From Megalopta genalis (taxonomy: Eukaryota > Arthropoda > Insecta > Hymenoptera > Halictidae): DNA of 64,000 nt. The stretch spans positions 62,001-126,000 of the forward strand of contig NW_027476161.1 in NCBI RefSeq assembly GCF_051020955.1, given 5' to 3'. Of this stretch, positions 14,169 to 25,304 are shown one piece after another. A program made the translations under genes and the position numbers. The notes under the pieces are model-generated. The model was not told where the DNA came from, did no database searches, and worked only from the letters and a program-made list of their open reading frames with translations. Within the stretch, counting starts at the first letter, position 1, and the number at the start of each line of letters is the position of its first letter.

Positions 14169-15590
14169 TTCAAATACTTGCGAATGTAAGTGATATAGCT
14201 CCAAATGCAGGCGAATCAAACGAGTTAGCCTCAAATCCATGAGCAACACATGATTCATCTTCAAATCAATGCGAAGTAGAAGGCTTAGCTTCAAAACCAT
14301 GCGACATAAATGGTTTAGCTTCAAATATTTGTTATATACATGATTTAGCTGCAACTGCATGCGAAACAAACGAGTAAGATTCAACTCCAAGCGAAAAAAT
14401 GATTTAGTCATAAATCACTGCGAAGTAGAAGGCTTGGCATCAAATCCAAGCGAAACACATGATTTATGTTCAAATCAATGCGAAGCAGCAGGCTTAGCTT
14501 CAAATCCATGCGAAACACATGATTTAGCTTCATATCCATGAGAAACACATGGTTTAGCTTCATATTCTATGGAAACAGATGGTTTAGCTTCAGATACTTG
14601 TGAAAAACATGATTTAGCTTCAACTGCATGCGAAACAATCGCGTTAGCTTCAAATGCAAGGGAAACGCATGATTCAGCTTCAAATCAATGCGAAACACAT
14701 GGTTTTGCTTCATATACTTGCGAAACAAATGGTTTAGCTTCATATACTTGTGATAAACATGATTTAGCTTCAACCGCCTGCGAAACAAACGAGTTAGCAT
14801 CAAAACCAAGCGAGACACATGATTTAGCTTCAAATCAATGCGAAGTAGATGGCTTAGCTTCATATCCATGCGAAACAAATGATTTAGCTTCAAATTCATG
14901 CGAAACAAATGATTTAACTTCACATAGTTGCGATATAAATGATATAACTTCAAATGCAGGCAAAACAAACGTGTTAGCTTCAAATCCATGCGGAACACAT
15001 GATTTAGCTTCAAATCAATGCGAAACACATGGTTTTGCTTCATATACTTGCGAAACAAGTGGTTCAGCTTCAGATACTTGTGTTAAACATGATTTAGGTT
15101 CAAATGTAGGCGAAACAAACGAATTAGCTTCAAATCCATGCGAAACAAACGAGTTAGCTTCAAATCAATGCGAAGTAGAAAGCTTAGCTTCAAATGAATG
15201 CGAAACAACTGATTTGGCTTCAAATACTTGCTAATATAAGTGATGCAGCTTCAAATGGAGGCGAAACAAACGAGTTAGCTTCAAATCCATGCGAAACTCA
15301 TGATTTAGCTAAAAATCAATGCGAAGTAGAAGGCGTAGCTTCAAATCAATGCGAAAGAAATGATTTAGCTTCAAATCCAAGCGAAACACATGGTTTAGCT
15401 TCATATTCTTGCGAAACAAATGGTTTAGCTACATATACTTGTGATAAACATGATTTAGCTTCAACCGCCTGCGAAACATCGAGTTAGCATTAAAACCAAG
15501 CGAGACACATGATTTAGCTTCAAATCAATGCGAAGTAGATGGCTTAGCTTCATATCCATGCGACACAAATGACTTAGCTTCAAATACTTG

Positions 15591-15740
15591 TTATATAATT
15601 TATATAGCTTCAAATGCAGGCGAAACAGACGTGTTAGCTTCAAATCCAATCGAAACACATGATTTAGTTTCAAATCAATGCGAAGTAGATGGCTTAACTT
15701 CAAATCCATGCGAAACAAATGATTTAGCTTCAAATACTTG
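15591..15740 (+). repeat. 150-bp (five-monomer) insertion in the second 4.8-kb unit
   Basis: Relative to 10,791-10,810, exactly 150 bp are added between TCAAATACTTG and CGACGTAAATGG. The added unit carries unusual monomers (TTATATAATTTATATAGC and TCAAATCCAATCGAAAC). The same unit is present at about 55,883-56,030 and 63,688-63,837, so either it was gained here by exchange with such a copy or it was lost from the first unit. Confidence 0.85.
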
Positions 15741-15976
15741 CGACGTAAATGGTATAGCTTCAAATGCAGGCGAAACAAACCAAGTAGCTTCAATTCCATG
15801 CGAAACACATGATTTAGCTTAAAATTCATACGAAACAAATGATTTAGCTTCAAATACTTGCGATATAAACGATATACTTTCAAATGTAGGCAAAACAAAC
15901 GAGTTAGCTTCAAATCCATGCGGAACACATGATTTAGCTTCAAATCAATGCGAAGCACAGGGTTTAGCTTCATATG

Positions 15977-16876
15977 CTTGCGAAACAAGTGGCTTAGCTT
16001 CAGATACTTGTGATAAACATGATTTAGCTTCAACTGCATGCGAAACAAACGAGTTAGTTTAAAATCCAAGAGAATCACACGATTTAGCTTCAAATCAATG
16101 CGAAGTAGAAGACATAGCTTCAAATCGATGCCATACGAATGATTTAGCTTCAAATACCTGCGTTAGAAGTGATATAGCTTCAAATGCAGGCGAAACAAAC
16201 GAGTTAGCTTCAAGTCTATGCGAAAGACATGATTTAGCTTCAAATTCATGCGAAACACGTGGTTTAGCTTCATATTCTTGCGAAACAAATGGTTTAGATT
16301 CAGATACTTGTGATAAACATGATTTAGCTTCAAATGCAGGCGAAACAAACGAATTAGTTTCAAATCCATGCGAAACACATGATTTAGCTTCAAATCCAAG
16401 CGAAACACATGGTTTAACTTCATATTCTTGCGAAACAAGTGGCTTAGCTTCAGATACTTGTGATAAACATGATTTAGCTTCAACTGCATGCGAAACAAAC
16501 GAGTTAGTTTAAAATCCAAGAGAATCACACGATTTAGCTTCAAATCAATGCGAAGTAGAAGACATAGCTTCAAATCGATGCCATACGAATGATTTAGCTT
16601 CAAATACCTGCGTTAGAAGTGATATAGCTTCAAATGCAGGCGAAACAAACGAGTTAGCTTCAAGTCTATGCGAAAGACATGATTTAGCTTCAAATTCATG
16701 CGAAACACGTGGTTTAGCTTCATATTCTTGCGAAACAAATGGTTTAGATTCAGATACTTGTGATAAACATGATTTAGCTTCAAATGCAGGCGAAACAAAC
16801 GAATTAGTTTCAAATCCATGCGAAACACATGATTTAGCTTCAAATCCAAGCGAAACACATGGTTTAACTTCATATT
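15977..16876 (+). repeat. 450-bp tandem duplication, second occurrence
   Basis: This corresponds to 11,037-11,936 at an offset of 4,940 bp, with the units at 15,977-16,426 and 16,427-16,876. It shows the 450-bp doubling happened before the 4.8-kb doubling. Confidence 0.87.
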
Positions 16877-19800
16877 CTTGCGAAACAAATGGTTTGCTTC
16901 ATATACTTGTGATAAACATGATTTAGCTTCAACCGCCTGCGAAACAAACGAGTTAGCATTAAAACCAAGCGAGTCACATGATTTAGCTTCAAGTCAATGC
17001 GAAGTAGATGGCTTAGCTTCATATCCATGCGAAACAAATGACTTAGCTTCAAATACTTGCGAATATAAGTGATACAGCTTCAAATGCATGCGAAACAAAC
17101 GAGTTAGCATCAAATCCATGCGAAACACATGATTTAGCTAAAACTCAATGCAAAGTAGAAGGCGTAGCTTCAAATCCATGCGGAACAAATGATTTAGCTT
17201 CAAATACTTGCGATATAAGTGATATAGATTCAACTGCAGGCGAAACAAACGAGGTAGATTCAAATCCATGCGAAACAAATGATATTTCTTCAAATACTTG
17301 CGAAACAAATGATTTTTCTTCAAATACTTGCGATACAAGTGAATTAGCTTCAAATGCAGGCGAAACAAACCAGGTAGCTTCAATTCCATGCGAAACAAAT
17401 GATTTAGCTTCAAATACTTGCGATATAAACGATGTACCTTCAAATGTAGGCAAACCAAACGAGTTAGCTTCAAATCCATGCGGAACACATGATTTAGCTT
17501 CACATCAATGCGAAGCACATGGTTTAGCTTCATATGCTTGCGAAACAAGTGGTTTAGCTACAGATACTTGTGATAAACATGATTTAGCTTCAACTGCATG
17601 CGAAACAAACGAGTTAGTTTAAAATCCAAAAGAAACACACGATTTAGCTTCAAATCAATGCTAATTAGAAGGCTTAGCTTCAAATCGATGCCATACGAAT
17701 GATTTAGCTTCAAATACCTGCGATAGAAGTGATTTAGCTTCAAATGCAGGCGAAACAAACGAGTTAGCTTCAAGTCTATGCGGAACACATGATTTAGCTT
17801 CAAATCAATGCGAAACACATGGTTTTGCTTCATATACTTGCGAAACAAGTGGTTCAGCTTCAGATACTTGTGATAAACATGATTTAGGTTCAAATGTAGG
17901 CGAAACAAACGAATTAGCTTCAAATCCATGCGAAACAAACGAGTTAGCTTCAAATCAATGCGAAGTAGAAAGCTTAGCTTCAAATGAATGCGAAACAACT
18001 GATTTGGCTTCAAATACTTGCTAATATAAGTGATGCAGCTTCAAATGGAGGCGAAACAAACGAGTTAGCTTCAAATCCATGCGAAACTCATGATTTATCT
18101 AAAAATCAATGCGAAGTAGAAGGCGTAGCTTCAAATCAATGCGAAAGAAATGATTTAGCTTCAAATCCAAGCGAAACACATGGTTTAGCTTCATATTCTT
18201 GCGAAACAAATTGTTTAGCTTCATATACTTGTGATAAACATGATTTAGCTTCAACCGCCTGCGAAACAAACGAGTTAGCATTAAAACCAAGCGAGACACA
18301 TGATTTAGCTTCAAATCAATGCGAAGTAGATGGCTTAGCTTCATATCCATGCGACACAAATGGTTTAGATTCAGATACTTGTGATAAACATGATTTAGCT
18401 TCAAATGCAGGCGAAACAAACGAGTTAGTTTCAAATCCATGCGGAACACATGATTTAGCTTCAAATCCAAGCGAAACACATGGTTTAACTTCATATTCTT
18501 GCGAAACAAATGGTTTAGCTTCATATACTTGTGATAAACATGATTTAGCTTCAACCGCCTGCGAAACAAACGAGTTAGCATTAAAACGAAGCGAGTCACA
18601 TGATTTAGCTTCAAGTCAATGCGAAGTAGATGGCTTAGCTTCATATCCATGCGAAACAAATGATTTAGCTAAAACTCAATGCAAAGTAGAAGGCGTAGCT
18701 TCAAATCCATGCGGAACAAATGATTTAGCTTCAAATACTTGCGATATAAGTGATATAGATTCAACTGCAGGCGAAACAAACGAGGTAGATTCAAATCCAT
18801 TGCGAAACAAATGATATTTCTTCAAATACTTGCGAAACAAATGATTTTTCTTCAAATACTTGCGATACAAGTGAACTAGCTTCAAATGCAGGCGAAACAA
18901 ACCAGGTAGCTTCAATTCCATGCGAAACAAATGATTTAGCTTCAAATACTTGCGATATAAACGATGTACCTTCAAATGTAGGCAAACCAAACGAGTTAGC
19001 TTCAAATCCATGCGGAACACATGATTTAGCTTCACATCAATGCGAAGCACATGGTTTAGCTTCATATGCTTGCGAAACAAGTGGTTTAGCTACAGATACT
19101 TGTGATAAACATGATTTAGCTTCAACTGCATGCGAAACAAACGAGTTAGTTTAAAATCCAAAAGAAACACACGATTTAGCTTCAAATCAATGCTAATTAG
19201 AAGGCTTAGCTTCAAATCGATGCCATACGAATGATTTAGCTTCAAATACCTGCGATAGAAGTGATTTAGCTTCAAATGCAGGCGAAACAAACGAGTTAGC
19301 TTCAAGTCTATGCGAAAGACATGATTTAGCGTCAAATTCATGCGAAACACGTGGTTCAGCTTCATATTCTTGCGAAACAAATGGTTTAGATTCAGATACT
19401 TGTGATAAACATGATTTAGCTTCAACTGCATGCGAAACAAACGAGTTAGTCTAAAATCGAAGAGAAACACACAATTTAGTTTCAAATCAATGCGAAGTAG
19501 AAGGCTTAGCTTCAAATCGATGCCATACGAATGATTTAGCTTCAAATACCTGCGATAGAAGGGATATAGCTTCAAATGCAGGCGAAACAAACGAGTTAGC
19601 TTCAAGTCTATGCGAAAGACATGATTTAGCTTCAAATTCATGCGAAACTGATGATTTAGCTTCAAATCAATGCGAAGTAGAAGGCGTAGCTTCAAATACA
19701 TGCGACACAAATGATTTAGCTTCAAATACTTGCGATATAGTTGATAAAGCTTCAAATGCAGGCGAAACAAACGAGTTAGCATCAAATCCAAGCGAAACAC

Positions 19801-22800
19801 ATGATTTAGTTTCAAATCAATACTAAGTAGATGGCTTAACTTCAAATCCATGCGAAACAAATGATTTAGCTTCAAATACTTGCGACGTAAATGATATAGC
19901 TTCAAATGCAGGCGAAACATACCAGGTAGCTTTAATTCCATGCGAAACACATGTTTTAGCTTAAAATTCATACGAAACAAATGATCTAGCTTCAAATACT
20001 TGCGATATAAACGATATACCTTCAAATGCAGGCAAAACAAACGAGTTAGCTTCAAATCCATGCGGAACACATGATTTAGCTTCAAATCCAAGCGAAACAC
20101 ATAGTTTAGTTTCATATACTTGCGAAACAAGTGGCTCAGCTTCAGATACTTGTGATAAACATGATTTAGCTTCAACTGCATGCGAAACAAACGAGTAAGT
20201 TTAAAATCCAAGAGAAACACACGATTTAGCTTCAAATCCAAGCGAGAAACATGATTTACCTTCAAATTAATGCAAAGTAGAAGGCTTATCTTCAAAGCCA
20301 TGCGACACAAATGATTTAGCTTCAAATACTTGCGATATAATTGATATAGCTTCAAATGCAGGCGAAACAAACGAGTTAACTTTAAATCTATGCGAAACAC
20401 ATGATTTAGCTTCAAATTCATGTGAAACACATGGTTTAGCTTCATATTCTTGCGAAACAAACGGTTTAGATTCAGATACTTGTGATAAACATGATTTAGC
20501 TTCAACCGCATGCGAAACAAACGAGTTAACTTTAAAACCAAGCGAAACACATGATTTAGATTCAAATCAATGCCAAGTTGAAGGCTTAGCTTCATATCCA
20601 TGCGAATCAAATGATTTAGCTTCAAATACTTGCGAATTTAAGTGATACAGCTTCAAATGCATGCGATACAAACGAGTTAGCATCAAATCCATGCGAAACT
20701 CATAATTTAGCTAAAAATCAATGCGAAGTAGAAGGCATAGCTTCAAAACCATGCGAAACAAATGGCTTAGCTTCAAATACTTGCGAATATAAGTGATACA
20801 GCTTCAAATGCATGCGAAACAAGCGAGTTAGCATCAAATCCATGCGAAACACATGATTTAGCTATAACGCAATGCAAAGTAGGAGGCGTAGCTTCAAATC
20901 CATGCGGAACAAATGATTTAGCTTCAAATACTTGCGATATAAGTGATATTGATTCAACTGCATGCGAAACAAACGAGTTAGTTTAAAATCCAAGAGAATC
21001 ACACGATTTAGCTTCAAATCAATGCGAAGTAGAAGACTTAGCTTCAAATCGATGCCATACGAATGATTTAGCTTCAAATACCTGCGATAGAAGTGATATA
21101 GCTTCAAATGCAGGCGAAACAAACGAGTTAGCTTCAAGTCTATGCGAAAGACATGATTTAGCTTCAAATTCATGCGAAACACGTGGTTTAGCTTCATATT
21201 CTTGCGAAACAAATGGTTTAGATTCAGATACTTGTGATAAACATGATTTAGCTTCAAATGCAGGCGAAACAAACGAATTAGTTTCAAATCCATGCGAAAC
21301 ACATGATTTAGCTTCAAATCCAAGCGAAACACATGGTTTAACTTCATATTCTTGCGAAACAAATGGTTTAGCTTCATATACTTGTGATAAACATGATTTA
21401 GCTTCAACCGCCTGCGAAACAAACGAGTTAGCATTAAAACCAAGCGAGACACATGATTTAGCTTCAAGTCAATGCGAAGTAGATGGCTTAGCTTCATATC
21501 CATGCGTAACAAATGACTTAGCTTCAAATACTTGCGAATATAAGTGATACAGCTTCAAATGCATGCGAAACAAACGAGTTAGCATCAAATCCATGCGAAA
21601 CACATGATTTAGCTAAAACTCAATGCAAAGTAGAAGGCGTAGCTTCAAATCCATGCGGAACAAATGATTTAGCTTCAAATACTTGCGATATAAGTGATAT
21701 AGATTCAACTGCAGGCGAAACAAACGAGGTAGATTCAAATCCAAGCGAAACACATGATTTAGTTTCAAATCAATGCGAAGTAGATGGCTTATCTTCAAAT
21801 CCATGCGAAACAAATGATTTAGCTTCAAATACCTGCGATAGAAGTGATATAGCTTCAAATGCAGGCGAAACAAACGAGTTAGCTTCAAGTCTAAGCGAAA
21901 GACATGATTTAGCGTCAAATTCATGCGAAACACGTGGTGTAGCTTCATATTCTTGCGAAACAAATGGTTTAGATTCAGATACTTGGAATAAACATGATTT
22001 AGCTTCAAATGCAGGCGAAACAAACGAGTTAGTTTCAAATCCGTGGGAAACACATGATTTAGATTCAAATCCAAGCGAAACACATGGTTTAGCTTCATAT
22101 TCATGCGAAACAAATGGTTTAGCTTCATATACTTGTGATAAACATGATTTAGCTTCAACTGCATGCGAAACAAACGAGTTAGCTTTAAAACCAAGCGAGA
22201 CACATGATTTAGCTTCAAATAAATGCGAAGTAGATGGCTTAGCTTCATATCCATGCGAAACAAATGATTTTTTTCAAATACTTGCGATACATGTGAACTA
22301 GCTTCAAATGCAGGCGAAACAAACCAGGTAGCTCCAATTCCATGCGAAAGACATGATTTAGCTTAAATTTCTTGCGATGTAAACGGTATACCTTCAAATG
22401 TAGGCAAAACAAACGAGTTAGCTTCAAATCCAGGCGGAACACATGATTTAGCTTCAAATCAATGCGAAGCACATGGTTTAGCTTCATATGCTTGCGAAAC
22501 AAGTGGGTTAGCTTCAGATACTTGTGATAAACATGATTTAGCTTCAACTGCATGCGAAACAAACGAGTTAGTTTAAAATCCAAGAGAAACACACGACTTA
22601 GCTTCAAATCAATGCGAAGTAGAAGGCTTAGCTTCAAATCGATGCCACACGAATGATTTAGCTTCAAATACCTGCGATAGAAGTGATATAGCTTCAAATG
22701 CAGGCGAAACAAACGAGTTAGCTTCAAGTCTATGCGAAAGACATGATTTAGCTTCAAATTCATGCGAAACACGTGGTTTAGCTTCATATTCTTGCGAAAC

Positions 22801-23805
22801 AAATGGTTTAGATTCAGATACTTGTGATAAACATGATTTAGCTTCAAATGCAGACGAAACAAGCGAATTAGTTTCAAATCCATGCGAAACACATGATTTA
22901 GCTTCAAATCCAAGCGAAACACATGGTTTAGCTTCATATTCTTGCGAAACAAATGGTTTAGCTTCATATACTTGCGATAAACATGATTTAGCTTCAACCG
23001 CCTGCGAAACAAACGAGTTAGCATTAAAACCAAGCGAGTCACATGATTTAGCTTCAAATCAATGCGAAGTAGATGGCTTAGCTTCATATCCATGCGAAAC
23101 AAATGACTTAGCTTCAAATACTTACGAATATAAGTGATACAGCTTCAAATGCATGCGAAACAAACGAGTTAGCATCAAATCTATGCGAAACACATGATTT
23201 AGATCCAAAACAATGAGAAGTAGAAGGCTTAGCTTCGAATCCATGCGAATCAAATGATTGAGCTTCAAATACTTGCGATATAAGTGATATAGATTCAACT
23301 GCAGGCGAAACAAACGAGGTAGCTTCAAATCCATGCGAAACAAATGATATTTCTTCAAATATTTGCGAAACAAATGATTTAGCTTCAAATACTTGTGTTA
23401 TAAATGATATAACATCAAATGCAGGCAAAACAAACGAGTTAGCTTCAGATCCATGCGGAACACAAGATTTAGTTTCAAATCAATGCGAAGCACATGGTTT
23501 AGCTTCATATGCTTGCGAAACAAGTGGTTTAGCTTCAGATACTTGTGATGAACATGATTTAGCTTCAACTGCATGCGAAACAAACGAGTTAGTTTAAAAT
23601 CCAAGCGAAACACACGATTTAGCTTCAAATCAATGCGAAGTAGAAGGCTTAGCTTCAAATCGATGCCATACGAATGATTTAGCTTCAAATACCTGCGATA
23701 GAAGTGATACAGCTTCAAATGCAGGCGAAACAAACGAGTTAGCTTCAAGTCTATGCGAAACACATGATTTAGCTTCAAATTCAAGCAAAACACGTGGTTT
23801 AGCTT
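16877..23805 (+). repeat. A-type array up to the insertion
   Basis: Continuous A-type monomers with no K cassette and no gene seen. It includes 31-bp monomers near 17,064, 20,784, 21,535 and 23,125, a one-base gain near 18,800 (CCATTGCG) and one-base losses near 16,894 and 22,271. Sequence around 19,420-19,750 is the closest match I found to the A/B junction at 49,191-49,500. The last bases, GGTTTAGCTT, are interrupted by the insertion. Confidence 0.85.
23802..23805. repeat. Target-site duplication, left copy (GCTT)
   Basis: These four bases are repeated directly after the insertion at 25,424-25,427. The uninterrupted monomer has GCTT once at this place. Five bases (AGCTT) are possible if the terminal A of the element is counted. 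Confidence 0.75.
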
Positions 23806-23948
23806 TGTTACGTCTCCCGACGTTTGATTAAGGACAATTACCATATAATTACTCGAATAAATATAAAATAAGTAAATATGTAATCACCTTATCATCGTAA
23901 GAATAAGATACACACTCAGTTACATACCCACCTTCATAAGACACTACA

Positions 23949-24120
23949 GAACTCTACGTTAACTACACTTCTTTACTGACCTTATGGAACCCACCGAACT
24001 CTACTATACCGACAATACTAAGCCGCACCTCTTCCGAGAAGAACTCTACGTTAACTACACTTCTTTACCAACTACATAGAACCCACCGAACTCCACCATA
24101 CCGATAACACTAAGCCGCAT
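23949..24120 (+). repeat. 92-bp direct repeat inside the insertion
   Basis: GAACTCTACGTTAACTACAC occurs at 23,949 and again at 24,041. Both copies continue through ACCCACCGAACTC to AAGCCGCA, at an offset of 92 bp and with moderate divergence. Tandem duplications of this sort are common in the U3 part of LTRs. Confidence 0.85.
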
Positions 24121-24127
24121 GAACACT

Positions 24128-24275
24128 AATACTTAAGTAACAATTATAACATAACTCGTAACGTTAGTACTTAAGTAGCAATTATAACATAACCCGTAGC
24201 GTTAGCACTTAAGTAACATTAGAACATAACTCGTGGCGTTAATATTTAAGCAACATTTACAACATAACTCGTCAG
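24128..24275 (+). repeat. About 38-bp tandem repeat, four units, inside the insertion
   Basis: Units with the pattern ACTTAAGTAAC...ACATAACTCGT...GCGTTA start near 24,131, 24,169, 24,207 and 24,244. The last two are shorter and more diverged. The units contain CTTAAG and AATTATAAC elements. Confidence 0.8.
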
Positions 24276-24306
24276 TAAGACATATTCTAAGTACCCACAA
24301 TTGCGC

Positions 24307-24331
24307 GCGGACTGGTGTTACGTCAGTCCGC
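24307..24331 (+). promoter_or_regulatory. Hairpin with a CRE-like motif in its loop
   Basis: GCGGACTG (24,307-24,314) and CAGTCCGC (24,324-24,331) form a perfect 8-bp inverted repeat around a 9-base loop. TTACGTCA (24,318-24,325), the reverse complement of the ATF/CREB-type site TGACGTAA, runs through the loop into the right arm. The element's end motif TGTTACGTC also recurs here at 24,316. Function is inferred from the motifs only. Confidence 0.4.
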
Positions 24332-24361
24332 TGAACGTGGCATCCCCGCTCCGAGCGCTCC

Positions 24362-24375
24362 GTTGCCATGGAGAC
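24362..24375 (+). promoter_or_regulatory. X-box-like (RFX) motif
   Basis: GTTGCCATGGAGAC fits the animal X-box pattern: two half-sites, GTTGCC and GGAGAC, separated by two bases. It lies 36 bp after the CRE-like site and 26 bp before the ATGGCGGC motif, so the three form a compact promoter-like group. It is a sequence match only. Confidence 0.38.
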
Positions 24376-24401
24376 CTCCCTCCACGACGACCGAGCCTAC
24401 C

Positions 24402-24412
24402 AAGATGGCGGC
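24402..24412 (+). promoter_or_regulatory. YY1/Pho-type motif overlapping a possible start codon
   Basis: AAGATGGCGGC matches the extended YY1 site found just downstream of many animal transcription starts. The ATG inside it (24,405) also has a good start context, with A at -3 and G at +4. Whether it works as a protein-binding site, a start codon, both or neither cannot be told from sequence. Confidence 0.38.
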
Positions 24413-24575
24413 GGGATCGCAGCCTAGAAGGATCCATGCGGAACCGAGCAGAACAGTTCCGCATCCAACCTCTACGACTCGACTTCTCAGCTCCCAACCG
24501 GGGAGACCTTTCGGTTCCATCTCAGGTCAAGCTCTCTTCGATTATAACGTTAGAAATTTTATTCGTAGGAAGTAA
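24405..24575 (+). CDS. Possible short ORF in the insertion (56 aa), unrecognised
   Basis: The frame from ATG 24,405 reads MAAGSQPRR... and ends ...NVRNFIRRK at TAA 24,573-24,575. I chose this start because of its strong context rather than the upstream in-frame ATG at 24,315. The product is basic and rich in Ser, Pro and Arg, with no domain I recognise. The last codons overlap GTAAGA (24,572), a possible splice donor that would remove the stop. Several other frames are also open in this GC-rich stretch, so it may be chance. No function is proposed. Confidence 0.2.
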   Translation: MAAGSQPRRIHAEPSRTVPHPTSTTRLLSSQPGRPFGSISGQALFDYNVRNFIRRK

Positions 24576-24725
24576 GAACGCGCTTTTGTACTTTATATTA
24601 TAATAGAATATATCAGATTTAGTTACTACTCAACTCAATTCATTATCCCAACGTCCACTACTAACATTAGGATTACCTCGGCTTCGCTTATCTTTATTAC
24701 TTCGAACGTTAGCGTAGCACCTTCA

Positions 24726-24848
24726 GAAAGCGTGTGTACTGGACTTTCACCATAAGCCCTACACGCCACCGAAGCTGCGAATTTAACTTGGTCTTTCCCG
24801 AAAGCGTGTGTACTGGGCATTCACCGCATGTCCTGCACGCCACCGGAA
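24726..24848 (+). repeat. 74-bp direct repeat inside the insertion
   Basis: GAAAGCGTGTGTACTGG occurs at 24,726 and at 24,800. Each copy continues through a similar TTCACC...ACACGCCACCG or TTCACC...GCACGCCACCG stretch of about 49 bp. The offset is 74 bp. Confidence 0.8.
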
Positions 24849-24892
24849 AGAAACTGGACTCGCGTTATACTAGGTTATTCTATTGTGCATAC

Positions 24893-25192
24893 ATGCCGCA
24901 TCAATCTGGACGCAGGGCCTATCTAAAGAAGCTTCTTCGTGAGTTCTCTCGAGTCCCGTGCGAGTCTAAAATAATTTATCGGTCGCGTATTGTGGAAATA
25001 GTTAGACACATACCGCGAGTAGACCCGGAAACGCGCGAGGTTGTTTATACTGAGGAAATAAGCTTCGTTCAAGAATATCGCGCTCCGCGTCGAAGCCGTC
25101 CTGCATCCGGAGATCACTTCACCGAAACCCCGATCGAGCCAACAACCGCCAACGCCCAGGAAAATCTCGACGACGCCGGGGCCTGCCAATAA
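24893..25192 (+). CDS. Possible ORF in the insertion (99 aa), unrecognised
   Basis: The frame starts MPHQSGRRAYLKK and ends ...NLDDAGACQ at TAA 25,190-25,192. The open frame extends upstream to an ATG at 24,734, but that part runs through the 74-bp direct repeat, so I prefer the later ATG. The first two thirds are strongly basic and the C-terminal part is Pro/Thr/Glu-rich. It shows no signal peptide, membrane segment or motif known to me. It ends 58 bp before a consensus splice donor (25,251), so it could be part of a 5' exon. It could be a remnant coding piece of the element or chance. Confidence 0.25.
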   Translation: MPHQSGRRAYLKKLLREFSRVPCESKIIYRSRIVEIVRHIPRVDPETREVVYTEEISFVQEYRAPRRSRPASGDHFTETPIEPTTANAQENLDDAGACQ

Positions 25193-25247
25193 CCTCCCCT
25201 ACACAAAATCAGGCCGAACACCGATCCAGGGGACGAGCGGAGGCAAC

Positions 25248-25256
25248 GAGGTAAGT
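25248..25256 (+). promoter_or_regulatory. Consensus 5' splice site
   Basis: GAG followed by GTAAGT (25,251-25,256) is a textbook metazoan splice donor on the plus strand. It lies downstream of the promoter-like group and of the 99-aa frame, so a transcript started in the element could splice outward into the array. No acceptor was identified with confidence. Confidence 0.4.
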
Positions 25257-25290
25257 GCAGTGTAAGCATCCCTTATAGAGCCGAGTTGAC

Positions 25291-25304
25291 GGGTCGTGAG
25301 ACCC
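25291..25304 (+). other. Small hairpin GGGTC-GTGA-GACCC
   Basis: A 5-bp stem with a 4-base loop lies about 40 bp after the splice donor. It is too short and too isolated to call a terminator or RNA element. Confidence 0.3.

Larger units (their letters stand above)
7873..17201 (+). repeat. About 4.8-kb tandem macro-repeat, two units
   Basis: Unit 1 is about 7,873-12,662 and unit 2 is about 12,663-17,201. The offset is 4,790 bp up to 10,800/15,590 and 4,940 bp after it, because unit 2 carries an extra 150 bp at 15,591-15,740. Each unit holds one K cassette and one pair of 450-bp repeats. Small private changes separate the units, for example paired indels near 11,944 and 12,010 in unit 1 only. 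The period is not a multiple of 30 because the K cassette is shortened. Confidence 0.87.
1..23805 (+). repeat. 30-bp satellite array, A-type domain, left part
   Basis: This stretch is an uninterrupted head-to-tail array of about 790 monomers of 30 bp, with occasional 29- and 31-bp variants. The conserved core is TTAGCTTCAAAT, usually followed after two bases by ATGCGAA; the last ten bases and the first three vary and define monomer types. Five types follow each other in a ring, giving a 150-bp higher-order repeat. A second ordered series contains TGTGATAAACAT monomers (plus-strand reading DKHDLASTAC) and a monomer reading ELALKPS. GC is about 37 percent. No inverted segment was seen. I see no gene in it: plus-strand frames are broken by stops and indels that are copied together with the repeats. 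Confidence 0.97.

Noticed and set aside
17984..18814. 276-codon plus-strand ORF of LASN-type decapeptides as a repeat protein gene
   Set aside because: Stops (TGA from TGCGA variants, TAA in AATTAATGCG) and frameshifts occur throughout and are copied with the HORs. No leader, promoter or splice signals frame it. Kept only as a low-interest finding.
24301..24603. 100-aa ORF from 24,301 in another frame, and minus-strand ORFs 24,323-24,520 and 24,923-25,189
   Set aside because: These are overlapping frames in a GC-rich stretch with no better start context or coding signal than chance.
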